The notes beneath the pieces were generated by a model. It saw nothing but the letters and a program-made list of their open reading frames with translations, was not told where the DNA came from and did not search any database. A program made the position numbers and the translations under genes. Shown in pieces: positions 6,558 to 7,958 of a stretch of 7,958 bases of DNA. The stretch's first letter is position 1; every line of letters starts with the position of its first letter. The DNA comes from Methylomonas sp. Lineage in GTDB: Bacteria; Pseudomonadota; Gammaproteobacteria; Methylococcales; Methylomonadaceae. Location: contig JALSLS010000413.1 of the NCBI GenBank assembly GCA_026988195.1, positions 1-7,958 of the forward strand, written 5' to 3'.

Positions 6558-6924
6558 GGTGAAATTGACGGGGTGACATGTTCCTTAGTGATTACCCATA
6601 TTATGGGGGATAATACTTGTTATGACTTCACGAACAGGTAGTGAAAATTGAACCTAAGGAACGAGGATTCAATAATACCCAAGTCTGACTTGTCTTTTGG
6701 CTCCATAGGCATGCTAGAAAAACAGTTACGAAGCACAGGGATGTGCAAGTGTCACTTGAAGCAGGATGCTGTTTGTGACCGTAGCCCGCTATGCGCCTGT
6801 TTCAGCGCCTTGCTATCGACAAAAATCAGCAGCTTATAAACTCCACATCCGTGACCGCGCGAAGTATACGTAGGTTAATAAATCGTTTCAGTGAATGCTT
6901 TCCTATAAGTAATGAGTTTGGAAA
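6558..6924 (+). other. 367-bp non-coding, hairpin-rich gap after bioC
   Basis: No convincing gene lies here on either strand. The region is richer in GC and in short inverted repeats than its neighbours. From left to right: a stem CCCAT/ATGGG at 6595-6607 with outer ATTA/TAAT (6591-6614) and a GGA bulge; a 5-bp stem TTCAC/GTGAA at 6627-6645; the GGA hairpins listed separately (6647-6779); TAGC-cc-GCTA at 6782-6791; and two copies of GTGACCG (6775-6781 and 6851-6857). No T-rich intrinsic terminator was found. It may be a leader of the following GGDEF gene, a stand-alone small RNA, or a dispersed repeat remnant. Confidence 0.6.
6647..6779 (+). ncRNA. Candidate GGA-hairpin RNA (CsrA-site-like)
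   Basis: On the plus strand three hairpins each place GGA in the loop. The first (6647-6655 with 6664-6673) has 9 bp, one bulged A and the loop AAGGAACG. The second (6733-6737 with 6742-6746) is GCACA-GGGA-TGTGC and agrees at 11 of 12 positions with the CsrA SELEX consensus RUACARGGAUGU. The third has AGCA-GGA-TGCT (6760-6770) closed further out by GTCAC/GTGAC (6751-6755 with 6775-6779). GGA in a hairpin loop is the hallmark of CsrA/RsmA binding. Whether this is a small RNA, a leader, or a repeat family is open; boundaries are those of the hairpins only. Confidence 0.4.
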
Positions 6925-7958
6925 ATGAAAACTAAAATCAGCCAAATTAATTTAATTAAATATCTCCCCTTTTTTTCAACAACTAATTGTAAAGAAAATG
7001 CGATTGCTATCTGTAATTATATTGGGAAGCCGTTAGCTTTTGAGTTGTCTGATGAGTTTCAAAATAAATCAGGCTTTAACTTTAAGGCAATTGCTAGCAA
7101 AATAAATGGGAACAAAATTTCAGAAAATAAGAGATATTTACACTGTGAAAATGAAGGTTATATTTTTTTTAGTTATTTAACCTTAGGTGTGAATGAAACC
7201 CCCTACTATCTGATAGGTTTTCAAAAAACTAAGGAAATAATACCTGCAGTAGTCATTGATGAGCAGGCAAAGAGGTTGCTGCACATTTCAAAGTGTTTAT
7301 CAGAAGATTGTAAGCAGGCTGAAACTATTATGCTGATGGCTGATGAGCTTGCTATTCGATATAAAGAACTTAATTTACTCTATGGGATAAGTGATTTTGA
7401 GTCATTTAATAACGATCATGAAGATGAAGAAGAGTCCCTTAAGCGGATAGCTCAAAATGGTATTGATTACTTAGATGTTGATTATGTTGCTATTTATGTT
7501 CCCGATCAAGGCTTCTTTTTTCATTTGCTGGGAAATCAAGTAATAGACATTAATGAGGTTTTTTTAGAGCAAGTCATTCGGCAGCAAATATATGGGTATT
7601 GTTCTAACAGTTCTGAGATATTAGTCAGCAATGGAGATAAAGGTTGGACATATGCTAATTTAAATATTCCTTATAAATTAATAGCCGCTCCTATCCTTAA
7701 GGTAAATTCAAAAGTATTAGGTCTAATAGTATTAATCAATTCCTTAGATAAAGTTAATTTCTCTAATAGTGATCGAAAACTGACAGAGGTGCTTGCAGTA
7801 GAGGCTTCAAAGTTAATTCAAGCTCGTCGTGACCCTGCAACAGAGCAGCTTAATCGACGTGGTTTTTCAGAAATATTAGGGAAAATACTAGGTGAAAGCC
7901 ACTATTCGGATGTGGAAAATTGCCTTATTGTTATCGACTTGGATCGGTTTAAAATGAT
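6925..7958 (+). CDS. GGDEF-domain signalling protein with GAF-like region (3' partial)
   Basis: An open frame of 344 codons with no stop runs off the window end. Residues 1 to about 130 are an unrecognised, apparently soluble region without signal peptide or membrane helix. Residues about 134-155 (MADELAIRYKELNLLYGISD) form a helical linker of the type often found before GAF domains, and about 165-298 has GAF-like alternation, with YVAIYVP, IAAPILK and LGLIVLIN. A GGDEF domain begins at 303 with DPATEQLNRRGF (family form DxLTxLxNRR) and continues to VIDLDRFK at 336-343, where Asp338 would bind metal. The GGDEF signature itself and any following EAL domain lie beyond the window, so diguanylate cyclase activity cannot be judged. 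The start ATG has GGA at 6920-6922, rather close, and GAG at 6914-6916. It is transcribed in the same direction as the bio operon, 367 bp downstream. Confidence 0.85.
   Translation, partial: MKTKISQINLIKYLPFFSTTNCKENAIAICNYIGKPLAFELSDEFQNKSGFNFKAIASKINGNKISENKRYLHCENEGYIFFSYLTLGVNETPYYLIGFQKTKEIIPAVVIDEQAKRLLHISKCLSEDCKQAETIMLMADELAIRYKELNLLYGISDFESFNNDHEDEEESLKRIAQNGIDYLDVDYVAIYVPDQGFFFHLLGNQVIDINEVFLEQVIRQQIYGYCSNSSEILVSNGDKGWTYANLNIPYKLIAAPILKVNSKVLGLIVLINSLDKVNFSNSDRKLTEVLAVEASKLIQARRDPATEQLNRRGFSEILGKILGESHYSDVENCLIVIDLDRFKM

Noticed and set aside
6565..6614. TTGACG (6565-6570) with GATAAT (6609-6614) as a promoter for a small RNA
   Set aside because: The spacing is 38 bp, far outside the 16-18 bp of a sigma-70 promoter, and neither element has a good partner at the right distance.
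6746..6758. CAAGTGTCACTTG as an operator palindrome
   Set aside because: The perfect 13-bp palindrome matches no regulator site I know and overlaps the larger GUCAC/GUGAC hairpin, so I treat it as part of that structured region.
6648..6839. 63-codon frame starting with TTG between bioC and the GGDEF gene
   Set aside because: It begins with a rare start inside a hairpin, has no ribosome-binding site, is rich in Cys and low-complexity turns, and coincides with stacked inverted repeats that explain the sequence better as RNA or repeat.
1..7958. A defence, toxin-antitoxin, CRISPR or mobile gene system
   Set aside because: No nuclease, helicase, transposase, integrase, small antitoxin pair or regularly spaced direct repeats could be found on either strand.

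Overview
The window looks like a chromosomal segment of an AT-rich gammaproteobacterium. The core is a bioB-bioF-bioH-bioC biotin operon with comF transcribed divergently from it, an arrangement common in Gammaproteobacteria. BioH carries its catalytic triad at the same residue numbers as the E. coli protein, and a BirA-type operator lies in the comF-bioB gap. The short palindromic intergenic repeats would fit genera such as the Methylococcales, but the sequence alone does not settle the genus. I see no phage, transposase, CRISPR, tRNA or rRNA gene.

Layout. Positions 1-92 hold a REP-like palindrome and the leader of a YqiA-type alpha/beta hydrolase (93-728). A 237-bp gap follows, in which a folded repeat element sits inside a 12-bp perfect inverted repeat that looks like a split terminator. 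Next come an unrecognised 178-residue soluble helical protein (966-1502) and a small exported two-cysteine protein (1584-1961). comF (2075-2776, minus strand) converges on that gene, and its stop codon lies inside a 14-bp perfect stem. The 49-bp comF-bioB gap carries the BirA operator and the presumed bioB promoter. bioB, bioF, bioH and bioC (2826-6557) overlap one another by 1, 4 and 4 bases. A 367-bp non-coding region rich in GGA-bearing hairpins follows. The window ends inside a gene for a GGDEF protein with a GAF-like region (6925 to beyond the end).

How the genes work together. BioC methylates malonyl-ACP so that it can enter fatty acid synthesis as a disguised primer. BioH removes the methyl group once the pimeloyl chain is complete. 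BioF condenses pimeloyl-ACP with alanine to make KAPA. BioB inserts sulfur into dethiobiotin at the last step. bioA and bioD, which act between BioF and BioB, are not in this window. The operator implies repression by BirA loaded with biotinyl-AMP, and because it overlaps the comF start codon the repressor could also affect comF.

No wholly new system is evident. The items most worth a second look are the BirA operator shared with comF, the CsrA-site-like GGA hairpins ahead of the GGDEF gene, and the repeat nested inside an apparent terminator.
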